This document shows, one piece after another, positions 24,043 to 35,489 of a stretch of DNA of 64,000 nt. The notes beneath the pieces were generated by a model. That model worked only from the letters and a program-made list of their open reading frames with translations. It was not told where the DNA came from and did no database searches. Both the position numbers and the translations under genes were made by a program. Origin of the DNA: Fragilariopsis cylindrus CCMP1102 (taxonomy: Eukaryota > Bacillariophyta > Bacillariophyceae > Bacillariales > Bacillariaceae); NCBI GenBank assembly GCA_900095095.1, contig FMBT01000293.1:372001-436000 (forward strand), written 5' to 3'. Every line of letters starts with the position of its first letter. The stretch's first letter is position 1.

Positions 24043-24390
24043 GGTCTAAGAGACAAGCTATGGCTTTCTGCGTTTAGGAGCTTGAAATCATGGTGCAGAG
24101 CAAGGATGAATGAAGGGTGATATTTTCCTATTGCATTGGCAGGTAAGGCACTCTGTATTGTGATAATGATTCTGAGAATAGTCGCTCTATAATAACAAGA
24201 CTAAATAGGGGCATATACATTTTCAAGAATCACACTTTCTATTCTGTTAGTACAAGTTCTGCCTACTAGTTGTTGCAAGGCGATAAAAAGAGATAAGCTT
24301 CGTGCGGCCTTTACTTTTTTCAGTCTCAATACAATTTCAATGAATCAAAACTTCAACGATCACGATCTCTTTGCATAATCAACATCCACC

Positions 24391-24933
24391 ATGATGACAA
24401 CCAACACTTACAGCAAAATCGACGGCAAAGTGGGTTATGATGAGGATTTACTAAAGGAGAAAGAGGACGAAATTCTTAAATTACGGAAGGGACTCGAGAT
24501 CGTAATGGAAGGAGCGGCTGAGATGGAGCGTATGATAGAGATCGATGAAAAAATGATTAAGGACCTCAGTACGAAGTTGGAAACCGCCCTCATGGACAAT
24601 GCCGACGCTAACGCGAACGCTAACGCTAACGCTGACTCTGACTCTGAAGCTGATCCAAATTCTTTACCTAAGGAATTTGATCAGGTTTGCCTACAAGAGC
24701 ATGATTATAATCAGGATCATAGTTTGAATATTGAAATCGCTACTCTAAATGCGAAAATGGCAGCGGAGTCAATTGGAGATACCATCTGTCTCCTCCAGGA
24801 ACAGAACAAATACGATGATCGCGTCTCTACTGCCATCGAAATCCAACGGGAGCTGAAAGAGCTGGGTAGTCGCATCGGCGATCTTTTCGGCCTTGACGAT
24901 GATGAGGACGATGGACGATGGGATTATGAATAA
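24391..24933 (+). CDS. Small acidic coiled-coil protein, unknown
   Basis: Intact 180-residue ORF with an ATG in good context after a non-coding stretch. Residues about 18-75 form a charged heptad-like helix (DEILKLRKGLEIVMEG, MIEIDEKMIKDLSTKLETAL). A (Asn-Ala)n repeat follows at about 73-83, encoded by GCTAACGC units. A second helical stretch at about 110-165 leads to an acidic end (LDDDEDDGRWDYE). No membrane segment, signal peptide or family motif was recognised. The codon composition is richer in GC than the flanking DNA, which supports real coding. Confidence 0.65.
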   Translation: MMTTNTYSKIDGKVGYDEDLLKEKEDEILKLRKGLEIVMEGAAEMERMIEIDEKMIKDLSTKLETALMDNADANANANANADSDSEADPNSLPKEFDQVCLQEHDYNQDHSLNIEIATLNAKMAAESIGDTICLLQEQNKYDDRVSTAIEIQRELKELGSRIGDLFGLDDDEDDGRWDYE

Positions 24934-25228
24934 ATGGAGTCTTCTGCAGGTATTTTGGGCGTTGTATGCCTTCGTACTTGAAATTCTGCCACTCTAGTCG
25001 TTTGATAATTCATTGGACTCTAGCTGCTTTAAATACTCAAGTATGCGACTCATGATTCCTAATAAGAATGAAGAGATCGATAAATACGACAAGTCTTTCT
25101 ATTTTAGTTTAAGGAATATACCAGCCGTAGAAGCAGAAACTAATGCTACTCGAGTATTGTTGTAGACGGTGGAGTGAAATAAAGTAGTATGTAGCTAACA
25201 ATAGGAGTAGCAAAAGAACTAGATCATT

Positions 25229-27944
25229 TTACATTTGTCGACGAAGTTCTAATTTGAGGTATATTTCGAATTCCTTTTCAGTATGGAAGTTAGCTTTCCG
25301 AAAATCTTCAGAATCACTTATTCTGGTAATAGTAAGGTTGTCACGAGCAATTAATCCATCAACGATTAGTTGACGACAACAAACTGTAAATTTGGAATGC
25401 AAATCAAATATAGACAAGGACAACCATTCAACAGACAACTGTTCACCATATTTATCCATCAGCCACTGTGATACTCTCGATAGAGATTTTCGTATTCGTT
25501 TTTCAAATAACATCTTTGATCCTAAGCTCACACAAGACTGCAAGATTCGAGCTTGCTCTGGTGCATCTTCCTTTTTGATTCGAGCTAGTCCGCGTGGCTC
25601 ATCCCCTTTGATAGCCTCGTCTTCTCTCTTCTTCTTTTCTCGTTGATGCAGGTACAATGAATGTCGATGGTAGACATCCTGGGCATACAATAATAACGCA
25701 CGGCAAAATGCATGCAACTGTGCAGGAGATTGACTTCCACTATTTTCGCTATCTTTAGAGATACCGACTTGAGTTTTCCGTTTGAGCTGTGATGGCGATG
25801 CAATCGTTTCTTCGGCATTGGCTTCTACTAATTTCAGACAAAGTTGATATTCCGAATCAAGTTGGACTTTTACTTCTCCTTCGTGACAATGGACAACTGA
25901 AAGTGCGGCTAAGCCCCGACCAGCATTACTTCCCACCAGGAAGGAAGGGGGTGCAACATAGTTCTCTTCACTTTCCGAGGCTAGCCAAGCCATGCTCTGC
26001 AATGTCTTCGGGCGTATTGGAGAATTCCGCGTTTGGTTTCCTCCCCTCTCACTATTACTAATATTATCAGGATCCAATTCACTACGCATTGACTCAAAAA
26101 GATTAGCACAGAAGAGTGAATGTTGTAAGGAAATGAGCAATTCCTCGTCGTTTTTTGTTTTATCGTCACCGGCATCGGAATCACTAGAGGATTTATCAGA
26201 AGCACTGGAAGAGAGGGTTGTCATGGGCTCTAGGCAGGCTGATTGTAGGAATCCAGTTGATGATTTTTGAATATCCAGTTGCATGTTTAGCATTGGAATC
26301 TTGGATGGATCAAAATTTTCGATCACTCTGCCCAGGGTTGGATCAGCAATTGCAAATGGTTCAGCTCTAGTAAATTTTGTAGCAAAATTGTCTTCCTCGA
26401 TTTCCTTTGATTCTTTTACTGAAGTGCTATTTGCTTCTTCTGAGGTACTTTCCATCATATCGACGTCGTCATTAGAATTGTTATTATCTGAATCCTGTTT
26501 TTCATTTTTCTTTACGTCTTTCATCTCTTCGTCATGGGAAGGACTATCCTTTTTTGAAACCTTTGATTCTGTTACAGCTTTATCAGAATCTATATCCTTC
26601 ACTGTCGTATTTTTTTCTCGATATTTAACTTTGAAAGTATCTTGTAATTCAATGGTAGCAAACCGAGGCACCCGACTAGCTAATCGTCCCGCCAAACTAA
26701 CTTTGGACTTGTTACTGCCCATTAGCGCTTGGTTTCCACCATGAACTCGATCCCGATCGTACGAATCGACATCAACCGCAATGATCTATTGTTATTATTA
26801 TTGTGATTGTTATTGTGATTATCATCATTATTACCATCATCGTTATCATTTATAGGTTATTTATATTGATAGTACAGAGATTAATGGCAAAAGACAGAGA
26901 TTTAACAATGTGAACGGTAAATGGGAGGAAGAAAGTTAGTCCTTAGAAATACATCATTTTGAGGGGAAAAGATCATCATCTGGTGGACGAAACGTGTTAT
27001 TATTAGTTCATGTGATTACGTGAAAGCTCACCTCATTCGTCCTTGCTGCATGCAACCGTGCTCGTGTACCATGTTCCGGTGCCACTAATCTCCATTGCTG
27101 TCTCAGTTGAAATAAACGTCGATCGATAACATGTTGGGCTTGAATACCAGCCCAAAGTCTTCTTTCGTGTCGATTTAAAACTTGTGATGCCTTTTCGAAT
27201 TGTGTTCGTTTGCGTTTTAATGAAAACAATGCCTCGGTTCGTTGAGCTGTGGCTTCCACAGAATAATATGCCGATGACACCGACGAGCCAGCAATACCAC
27301 CACCACCAACCGCAGCACCACTGGTGGATGATTTGTTGTTGTTACTGTTATTGGTGTTACTACTAGTCGCATCTACCTCGAAAGATGGATCGACAACGTT
27401 GGTATAAGAAAAGAATTCTCCTGTATTGACTAATGTTGCTAAATTAATAGCGCGATTCAATTCATTAAGGCCATTGGATTGGAGTCGTGCCGATGCAACG
27501 GCCAGTGGATGGATTTTTAGTGTGGTCTTATCATCATTTTTGTCGTCTTCTTTATCATCTTTCCGTTCTTTCTCTTCCTCTAATATATTCTTTACTTCTT
27601 GTTCTTTAGTCTTACTAGTAGAATTTTTGTTCATATCAGCCTGTAACAACCCATGACGAGCAATCGATCTTTCAAAAAATCTAGACCGTTCCATTGCGTT
27701 TGGAGGGGGTAAGAAAACAAGACGACCATCCTCCAAAATGTGAGATGGTGGAAATGATTGTGTGACTTCTTGTTTTGTACCATCAGGTTCTACTTTTTCT
27801 ACTAAAGTCTGATCATTGGCAATTATTATTATTATTATTATCGTCTACCATTACGATAATGTTGTCGTTGTCGTTGTTGTCGACGCTGCTGCTCTGGCCC
27901 TGGACCTGAGGCGGATGTGCCGTTATCTTGTCATCAGCATCCAT
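25229..27944 (-). CDS. MED17: Mediator complex subunit 17
   Basis: Head-module subunit of the RNA polymerase II Mediator. Two exons: 27944-27032 and 26785-25229, with intron 26786-27031 joining AARTNE to IIAVDVDSYDRDR in phase. The first exon carries the conserved helical part (EKASQVLNRHERRLWAG, then LFQLRQQWRLVAPEHG), equivalent to MED17's 'LLSLRQNWRLKKVG'. After the acidic insert come MLNMQLDIQKSSTG and EELLISLQHSLFCANLFESM, matching MED17's 'QNVLLCKEIFAQL' region. The C-terminal part is helical and basic. Start: the ATG at 27944 opens MDADDKITAHPP; an (AAT)n microsatellite at about 27822-27840 shifts the frame by one before VEKVEPDGTKQEV, so that start depends on the repeat length. It is divergent from COQ8, with a 381-bp shared promoter. 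Confidence 0.82.
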
Positions 27945-28325
27945 TATGGTGTGCTTCTCCTTTATGTGACAATTTTTCTTTAATCGTTGGTTCCCCGCGA
28001 CGTTGCCCTAGTTCATTTCCAGAGTTAAAATGAGGTCGTTGTGATGTGTGATGATAAGCGTGATGAGTGTATTGAACATTAGATTTGAGATTGGAAGATT
28101 TCAATTTTTGGCGGTTAGAAGATTTGTGAGATTGTCAAATTGGTTGGCAGGGTCCTCCCTTCTCACTGACTAACCGACTGACTCGACTCAAACTCACGAC
28201 TTACTCACTCCATTCTTTTTGTTTCTCGACAAAGAATAAAACAAGAAATCACAAATCTGAAATTGACGATGCACAACATTCCAATTGGTTTCTGCACGTG
28301 AGTACATGCCACTGATTAAATAATA

Positions 28326-30662
28326 ATGGCTTATAGTGGATCTGGTGGCGGTGGTACCAACAGCTGGATGAAGGTAGCGGCAGGAGCTAGACTTGTCGCA
28401 TCGGCGTTCATTCAACAATCAACAAAAGAAACAGGTGTCGCTACTCAACGTATTGTGTATCACGGTGCTGATTTATCTTCCAAGGCCCGTCAAACCGTGG
28501 GTACATTGACGGCCTCTTCGTCCTTTCCACATCCTCCATCTCAAGAGGTTCTTTGGTCGACATTACGAAAAGCCTTTCCATCGACGAATACTGGTGATAG
28601 CAACAACGACAACGACACATATTCTTATCCAAAAGTCAACAACAGCGGGACGGGACCTTATGAATCTCAGCTACGAAAAAAACAACAACAACATCAACAA
28701 CCAGAAAAAATCTCCAGCGATAGTCTAATATCAGAAGAGACGAAAGATGAAGATATTCCAAATCCTTATCTATTCCATTATCAACCATCGCCAAGGACAT
28801 CATCGTCAGCGTCAACAACAAACGAGAAATTGAATGATGTACTCAGCAGTAATAAAGACGGCTTGCGAATATCTAATAGCGATGGAAAAAGTACGACAGA
28901 AGAAATACAAACCCAATTTACCACTGCATCCACTATCGCACTAGATAACGAGGAAACAGTAACGATCAACGCCTCGGTTGGAGAAACAACAGAGCACTTA
29001 CGAGAAGGGAGGCCCGTTCCCTCCTCGAGAGTTGGTAGAGCGTTAGGCTTTGCTAGTTTAGGTGCAGGATTAGCTTGGGGAGCTGTAGGTGAAATCGGCT
29101 CGAGGGTAGTGGGTGGTGGAAGTGGATCATCCAATGTTTTGACCACAGACGCTAATGCTGATCGATTAGCAGCAACGTTGTGTCGAATGCGGGGAGCAGC
29201 CCTCAAAATGGGACAAATGTTGAGTATACAGGACGAGTCACTTCTACCACCCGCACTGACACGGGCATTGAAACAGGTACGTCAAGGTGCCGATGCCATG
29301 CCGAGCTACCAGCTAGTCGAGCAACTTAGATCTCAGCTGGGCGATGGATCTGACAACGACAATATATGGCGAGAAAAGTTTGTTTCCTTTGACGATAAAC
29401 CCTTTGCGGCCGCATCAATTGGACAGGTCCACCGTGCAACTGTGATTGACAAAGATACCGGAAAGCATATAAGTGTAGTGGTAAAAGTCCAATACCCTGG
29501 AGTTGCCAATTCGATTGAATCTGATTTGGGAAATTTAGCGATGTTAGTCAAAATGAGCGGGCTCGCCCCTAAGGGTTTGTTCATCGAAAATGTAATGCGA
29601 GTCGGTCGTGATGAACTCAAGGTCAGTACATATACGAAGTTGCCACACAATGCCTACTTGCTTTCTACCTAATCGTATATAGACATAACGTATGCAAAAA
29701 TGTTATAACTGACTTCCTTTCTTTTTCTTTCCTTCAAGGTCGAATGCAATTACATAAATGAAATGGCAAATCAAGAGACATTTCAAACATTGGTAAAGTC
29801 CGATAAGGTTCTTCAAGAAAATAAGTTTGTCGTTCCAGATACCTTCGAAGATCTCACTACGCTAGAAGTTATTACCACAGGATTTGCACCAGGTGGAACA
29901 ATCGATAAGGTTTCCCATCTCGATCAAGAGGAACGAAATCGTATCGGGCGTACTATTTTGTATCTCACGATGCAAGAATTATTTGAATGGAGACTAATGC
30001 AAACAGATCCCAATTGGGGTAACTTTCTCTACGATGTTGGCACTGGTACAACTACATTGATCGATTTCGGTGCCACTCGTGAATTTCCAAAATCCTTCGT
30101 TGATGGGTATCTACGAATCGTTTGGGCATCAGCAAATCGGGATGAAGAAACACTGATGGCACAATCTCGAAAAATGAATTTTCTAACTGGAGAAGAAAAT
30201 GAAATCATGTTGAATGCTCACAAACTTAGCGGCTTCACGGTTGGTGAACCGTTTTGGAAAGACGAACCCTTCGACTTTCAAGGGTCCAAAATATCAACTC
30301 GTATGAGTGAGCATACTTCCGCATTTTTGAGGCACAGATTAACGTAAGTAAAGAGTACTTTTTGTTTCTCTTGAGACGATCGAATCGTATTCATCTTCTT
30401 ATTATTTAAGAAAGACGTCGATGGTACCTCTCACATGGCCTAATTATTTTTCTCCCACATTAATGTTAACGAATATTGAATAACTTTCCCCCCTAAAAGT
30501 CCTCCACCAGAAGAGGTATATACTTTGCATCGAAAACTTGCCGGGGCCTACATGCTCTGCATCAAAATGGGTGCAAAAGTACGCAGCAGAGATATGCTCG
30601 AATCTGTTGTTGCCAACCATGTGTTTGAAGATGGAATGCCCAATCCAATAAAAGGAAAATAA
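28326..30662 (+). CDS. COQ8/ADCK3-type ABC1 atypical kinase
   Basis: Atypical kinase/ATPase that supports coenzyme Q synthesis at the mitochondrial inner membrane. Exons: 28326-29621, 29739-30343 and 30500-30662, introns of 117 and 156 bp. After a disordered N-terminal region come the KxGQ motif MRGAALKMGQMLSIQDE (about residue 285-300), the Ala-rich loop FAAASIGQVHRA that replaces the Gly-rich loop, the lysine in VVVKVQYPG, ECNYINEMANQ across the first intron, the catalytic loop QTDPNWGNFL, and the metal-binding DFGATREF. The last exon gives HRKLAGAYMLCIKMGAKV and ends ...PIKGK. All hallmark residues of the COQ8 branch are present. The N-terminus has no obvious cleavable presequence. It is convergent with the carrier gene. 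Confidence 0.93.
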
Positions 30663-30897
30663 AGTAACCAGCCAATGTGCATTTGTGTGATATAGTTACT
30701 GAGTATTCTCCGAACTAAAATACTATGTCATGCACTTATTTGGTTGACGAAGACAATTTTACTACATATATAGATACTGCAGCAAAGTCTTATGAATAAT
30801 TATTATCCACCACTTTAAGATATACAATATGCAATAAAAAATTAACCAATTTATAAATAAAAATCGACACGTGAATAATCTATTACTGTATGTGATT

Positions 30898-32004
30898 TTA
30901 CATCTTCTCCTTGTACATATCCCTCATCATTTGTACGAATACAAACATGCACACTGTATGTCCTCCACATCGAAGATAGTATGGAGCGAATCCATTATAA
31001 AGTGATAAGAAACCACTATCCGCTGAAACCTTACTAAGAGTTTGGAATGTACCTGTATAAGGGAGCTTTCCGGTTACAGCATCTGCTTTTTGACTAGCCA
31101 TACGATTCTTTGCCGCCTCGAGTGGCATTGTCGCTACAGAATATATCAACCCACTTGTCATGGCCGCACAAAACACATTAGAAATAGAGTTACGTTTTTG
31201 ACTGAGTTGTTGAGCGTAAAAGTCTTTAAACTGATCTAAAGTAGCGACCTGGAAAACACCAACCATCATAGCACGGGCAACAAACGGCTGAGAACCTCTC
31301 CAAAATGCGGCAACACCTTCCTCCTTCAAGATTCGGGTGAATGTATCGGGAAGAGATTTGTAATTTCTACGTTCATCGACAGGTAGACTAGAATCATTGG
31401 ACATACGAATCACACAAACTTCCATGGGACATGAAATATAGGCTAAAAAAATAGAAAGATAGAGGAAGCGTTAGTCAAACAAGGTTATATATTCATTATA
31501 TACGTACTAGTATGCTGCTACCGCTGCTGCAGTTGAGATAAAAGAGAAAGAAGAATCTATCGTAGACAAAAATTGTCGAAATATTTTTATAAGTCAACAA
31601 CACTTACCTGCAATACCCCCAGTAATAGCACCAACTCCAACACGAGACGCAAAATCTGTCTTTCCACGGTATTCATGAAGAATATCTCTGAAGGTTTCGA
31701 ATAAACCAAAACGAGTTGTTGCGTAAAAGACCTGACGTGCCACTCCGGCCGAAAGTCCATCATACACACTTAGGAATCCATTTGTTTTTAACATGGCCGA
31801 TAACGAAAATGTTCGTCCACTCGCGCTGGCTAAGTTTGATCGGACAGCAATTGTATTGAACGGATGAACAACACACCAACCTAAACATCCACCAATTCCA
31901 GCAGTACCAAAAATGATAGATTTTGGTAGAGCAACAGCAGCCGGTGCAGCAACGGCAGAAGATGTTGCCAGGTACATGGGATTGTTCCTTGATGGCGAGT
32001 TCAT
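30898..32004 (-). CDS. Mitochondrial carrier, oxoglutarate/malate (dicarboxylate) type
   Basis: SLC25-family inner-membrane transporter of about 307 residues. Exons 32004-31608 and 31442-30898; the 165-bp intron splits an Ala codon in GGIAG-AYISCPMEVCVIRM. Three carrier repeats are visible: GCLGWCVVHPFNTIAVRSNL; AYISCPMEVCVIRMSND, followed by LPVDERRNYKSLPDTFTRIL; and YSVATMPLEAAKNRMASQK. The second repeat (P.EV.VIRM..D..LP...RRNYK) is the signature of the 2-oxoglutarate/malate carrier and plant dicarboxylate/tricarboxylate carriers, so 2-oxoglutarate/malate exchange is the likely role. The end GFAPYYLRCGGHTVCMFVFV also matches that group. Its gene converges on COQ8 with 235 bp between. Confidence 0.88.
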
Positions 32005-32692
32005 TTCGCTATATTTTATATCTTGTTTGGTTTATCGCTTTGGTGATTCGAAGGTTTTGTTATGTGTTGTTATTGTTTATGTTAATAGTAAATCAAATAG
32101 GTTGAAATACAGTATGTGAGATATTTTGTTTTAGTTTTTGCATACATGCGACGAGAAGGAATCATCAATCTTCGTCGTACAGTACTACGCGATCACAGCA
32201 TGGGCCGAATAAAATACTCGAAGTAATGTACTGCCGTAAGTTCACAGTTCACAAATTGCCGGTAGTATGTTTAGTCACGTACCAATTTACAGTTATCGAC
32301 GAGTCACTAGTATGCACGCTAAAACCTTAAAATCTATTATTCAATCGACAGGAAATTAAAAAGATAAAATGAGATTGTACGCGCAAAATTTTCAACCGAT
32401 AGACCCCTGCGCGTTTAATACAGGTGCACGGAGGAAGTACTTCAGAAGTAATAATCAGCAGATCCATTCTTCATCAAGCAAGAGATTGGTTCAAAACATT
32501 TTCTCATCACCATCAACTGTAACTTCATTCTTAGATTGGTGTCATACGGTATACATACAGCTGTCATTATAATGATGTTTCTAAATTGAGAGGATCGATT
32601 GCCAACCCATATAGAGCGTACAATACAATTCGCCACCTTAAAATACTCGCTTGACCAAAAAAGTAAGGAAAAGAAAAAAAGAAGGAAAAAAA
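32005..32692. other. Divergent intergenic region between carrier and mTERF genes
   Basis: No gene was recognised. It holds the promoters of both flanking genes. Short ORFs around 32369-32640 read in both directions without family features. Confidence 0.45.
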
Positions 32693-35248
32693 ATGACGAC
32701 GACGACGACGACGACGACGAAGAAGAAGAAAAGGAACATGAATGGTCGTCGCTATTGCGGAGCGAATATTGTGATGTTGATTCTCCTCTTCGTCCAACAA
32801 TGTTGTTATCTTGGCAATATTAGCGATAATCTTCCGAAGGTCTTTGCCTTCTCGCAGTTTTCTTCGACGATAAACACATTACAATGTTCTGATAGACCGA
32901 ACAAATCATCAAGAGTTGCATCGTCATCGTCATCGTCACCAGCATTATCATCATCATCACCATCATCCTCTATATTATCATTAAAAGAACGACGACGACA
33001 GTATTCTTCCTTTCAAATACACGCCAATACACTTACGAATGAGAGCAGTGAAAATTATGACGATATCGCCACTGTCAATGTCACTAATGTTTTCGGTAAT
33101 AATAATAAGACCAACAATAAACGCGGCGTCAATACTGCTCAAGTTAGAAGTATTATGTCAATTTTGGAAGAACGATACGACCTACCATTACCACTACCAC
33201 CACTTCGAACACCACCAGCATCACCATTACTATCGGATGCCGATATTACTGAAACATGTGACGATGACGATGACGATGACAACAAAAATAAAAATAACAA
33301 CAAAAGAAGAAAAGTGAATAATGAATGGAAAAAGACACGAAATTATTTGTATCACGCCAATCGTAGTCACCAACCATCACAACAAGGAAGTCATGACGGT
33401 GGTGATATTGATGATGACGATAGTGGTGGTGGTGATGGTACACTTACATTACAACAACAAGTTATAACCGTTCTAGATTTTTTAGATGAACGATTGGATT
33501 TACCTTCACATGTTTCTAAGAAGATATTACAAGATTCACCTCGAATATTACGAAAACCTGTCAGTAGCTTTCTAGTACCAACATCAGACTTTTTGTTGGA
33601 ATTATGGGGACGTGATTTATTCTTACAAGCTGTAGAACGTAATCCTGCATTATTATTGTCAAGTGGTGTTGGTTATACAACAAATCGTAAAAAGAAGAAG
33701 AAAAATGATAATATTAATAGAAATTATGATAGTGATAGTGATAGTGATAGTGATAGTGATAGTGATAATGATAATGATTACGATAGCTTTTATAGTCGCA
33801 GTAGCGACGACACGGACATCGTCATCGAAAAAGTTGGGAAGGCAAAAGAAAGCTTAGAGGTTGTGGAAGAGATTCTTTCGAAATACACTGGGCTTTCCTC
33901 TAGCGCTGCGAAAAGAATTAAAATATCATCTCCATTTGTCTTCGGACTTGCACCTTCGCAGCTCCATTCAGTATTAGGCTATCTAGAGAGTATCCTAAGT
34001 AATCAAAAAGAAGTAGATACGACAACTACAACAACGGCGACGACGACGATGACAGTAATAGACGAAGAATTATTACCGAAATCGAAGAAAATTCTTGGCA
34101 AGATTATTATGGCACGCCCTAATTTGCTAAATTTATCCGTCGAAAAAAATCTGAAACCTCGCATGGAATTTCTCACCACAGCCTGTGATCTGAATGTAGT
34201 ACAACTAGCGAAGGTCGTACAAACCTCGAATGGGTCTGTATTAAGTCTATCGGTAGAACAGAATTTGAAACCCACAATGGATTTCATGTGGCATGAAATC
34301 TTCTACGATCACGAACGTAACAAAAATGATCAGAAAATTCTACTCAAGAAATGTTTATCGTCACATCCACAGATATTGGGTCTCAGTCTAACCAATCTAA
34401 AATCAAAGGTGGAATATTTTAATTCTATCGGACCATCCTTGGCAGTTCGGATTGCTGCAAAGTGTCCAGCTATTTATTCACTAAATCTCGAGCAGAATAT
34501 TATTCCTACTATCGACTTCTTAGCCAATATTTGGGGTATGACGACCAACGAAACAACACAACAACCTTCGTCAACAAAAGAAGGATATATAACTAATAAC
34601 AAAAGATACAATAGCAACAGCATCTTTTTACAAAATATGTTGCATGAATATCCGAATATTATTACTCTATCTGTGGAAGCGAATATTCGACCTACCATGA
34701 TGTTTTTCAACAAAACTGGGTATACACTATTGAACGAAAATTGGGAGTTGATTTCATCCGATCTTATTGGTGAGAATAGTCCTCAGCTTGGGGGAAACAA
34801 CAACAATGGCGATCATTCTTCTCATGATATCGAAGTTGGCAGCAAAACCATATCCAGTAATCGTATTCGTGGTAGATACATTGCGGCCTCTCTTTATAAT
34901 CGTTTATTACCACGATGGCACTTTTGTCTCTCATCATCAAGCAATAATAATTTTGATAGTAACAGTAATTCAATATTAGTAGACAAGAACGTAACGGCAC
35001 TTCCGGGGAGCACTGCAACAACGTCATCGTCATCGTCATCAGCAGCAGCAGAGTCAACGAAAAAGATACAACAACCGAAAATACCACCATTGCATCTTTT
35101 AGTAATGTCCAGCGATGAGGCCTTTTGTGAAACTATGGGGTTTCGATTTGAGTCATACATAAAATTTAGGAATGATGCGATTCCTCGACTCAAGTTTTCT
35201 AGTCAATTCGATATTTGGATAAAGACTGGGAAACCAATAGACCTTTAA
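32693..35248 (+). CDS. mTERF-family protein, probably plastid-targeted
   Basis: About 850 residues; nucleic-acid-binding protein of the organellar transcription termination/processing family. mTERF motifs follow one another from about residue 270: DLPSHVSKKILQDSPRILRK, AVERNPALLLSSG, LSSSAAKRIKISSPFVFGL, KKILGKIIMARPNLLNLSVE, LSVEQNLKPTMDFM, KKCLSSHPQILGLSLTNLKS and LHEYPNIITLSVEANIRPTM. Their 'P.il..s.e....' proline-hydrophobic pattern is typical. The ATG at 32693 begins a poly-Thr/Lys stretch; a second ATG at 32738 gives a cleaner signal peptide (MNGRRYCGANIVMLILLFVQ). It is followed by KVFA-FSQF, with Phe at +1 as in diatom plastid precursors, so 32738 may be the true start. Ser-Asp repeats (GATAGT units at 33728-33764) interrupt two motifs. 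Confidence 0.85.
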   Translation: MTTTTTTTTKKKKRNMNGRRYCGANIVMLILLFVQQCCYLGNISDNLPKVFAFSQFSSTINTLQCSDRPNKSSRVASSSSSSPALSSSSPSSSILSLKERRRQYSSFQIHANTLTNESSENYDDIATVNVTNVFGNNNKTNNKRGVNTAQVRSIMSILEERYDLPLPLPPLRTPPASPLLSDADITETCDDDDDDDNKNKNNNKRRKVNNEWKKTRNYLYHANRSHQPSQQGSHDGGDIDDDDSGGGDGTLTLQQQVITVLDFLDERLDLPSHVSKKILQDSPRILRKPVSSFLVPTSDFLLELWGRDLFLQAVERNPALLLSSGVGYTTNRKKKKKNDNINRNYDSDSDSDSDSDSDNDNDYDSFYSRSSDDTDIVIEKVGKAKESLEVVEEILSKYTGLSSSAAKRIKISSPFVFGLAPSQLHSVLGYLESILSNQKEVDTTTTTTATTTMTVIDEELLPKSKKILGKIIMARPNLLNLSVEKNLKPRMEFLTTACDLNVVQLAKVVQTSNGSVLSLSVEQNLKPTMDFMWHEIFYDHERNKNDQKILLKKCLSSHPQILGLSLTNLKSKVEYFNSIGPSLAVRIAAKCPAIYSLNLEQNIIPTIDFLANIWGMTTNETTQQPSSTKEGYITNNKRYNSNSIFLQNMLHEYPNIITLSVEANIRPTMMFFNKTGYTLLNENWELISSDLIGENSPQLGGNNNNGDHSSHDIEVGSKTISSNRIRGRYIAASLYNRLLPRWHFCLSSSSNNNFDSNSNSILVDKNVTALPGSTATTSSSSSSAAAESTKKIQQPKIPPLHLLVMSSDEAFCETMGFRFESYIKFRNDAIPRLKFSSQFDIWIKTGKPIDL

Positions 35249-35249
35249 T

Positions 35250-35251
35250 GT

Positions 35252-35285
<34 letters not shown>

Positions 35286-35290
35286 ATATC
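35250..35290. repeat. TA/TATG microsatellite in 3' UTR
   Basis: TA-rich simple repeat just after the mTERF stop codon, with a second (TA)n at about 35340-35353. Confidence 0.8.
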
Positions 35291-35489
35291 AGAAACGAAA
35301 ACTCGATTCTATGAACTAAAATATAATTTCCCCTATGTAAATATATATATATACTGAATAATGTAACATTTCATTTCGTATTAATTTTTATTGACACAAG
35401 TCTATAGCAGCGAAGCACCCGTAGTAGCATATTAATGAAAGGCATAATATTGAATACCCCGACAATTCAAAATAAATAATAACGTTTGA

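Larger units (their letters stand above)
22174..24390. other. Large gene-free region with poly-C tract, hairpins and short repeats
   Basis: No convincing gene. Contents: an AT-rich VAC14 upstream region; a C-tract at about 22342-22361; two copies of CACTAACACATACATAT-like sequence at about 22419-22436 and 22470-22486; ATCCTTCATCCATG repeats at 22540-22563; GATA repeats near 23083-23097; two related hairpins at 23160-23206; and a GTGTGGT array at 24018-24042. AT-rich ORFs at 23474-23680 and 23665-23853 have no recognisable motifs. Confidence 0.5.

Noticed and set aside
33246-33443. His/Tyr-rich minus-strand ORF opposite the mTERF gene
   Set aside because: It is the reverse reading of Asp/Asn and Asp/Gly codon repeats and has no independent support.
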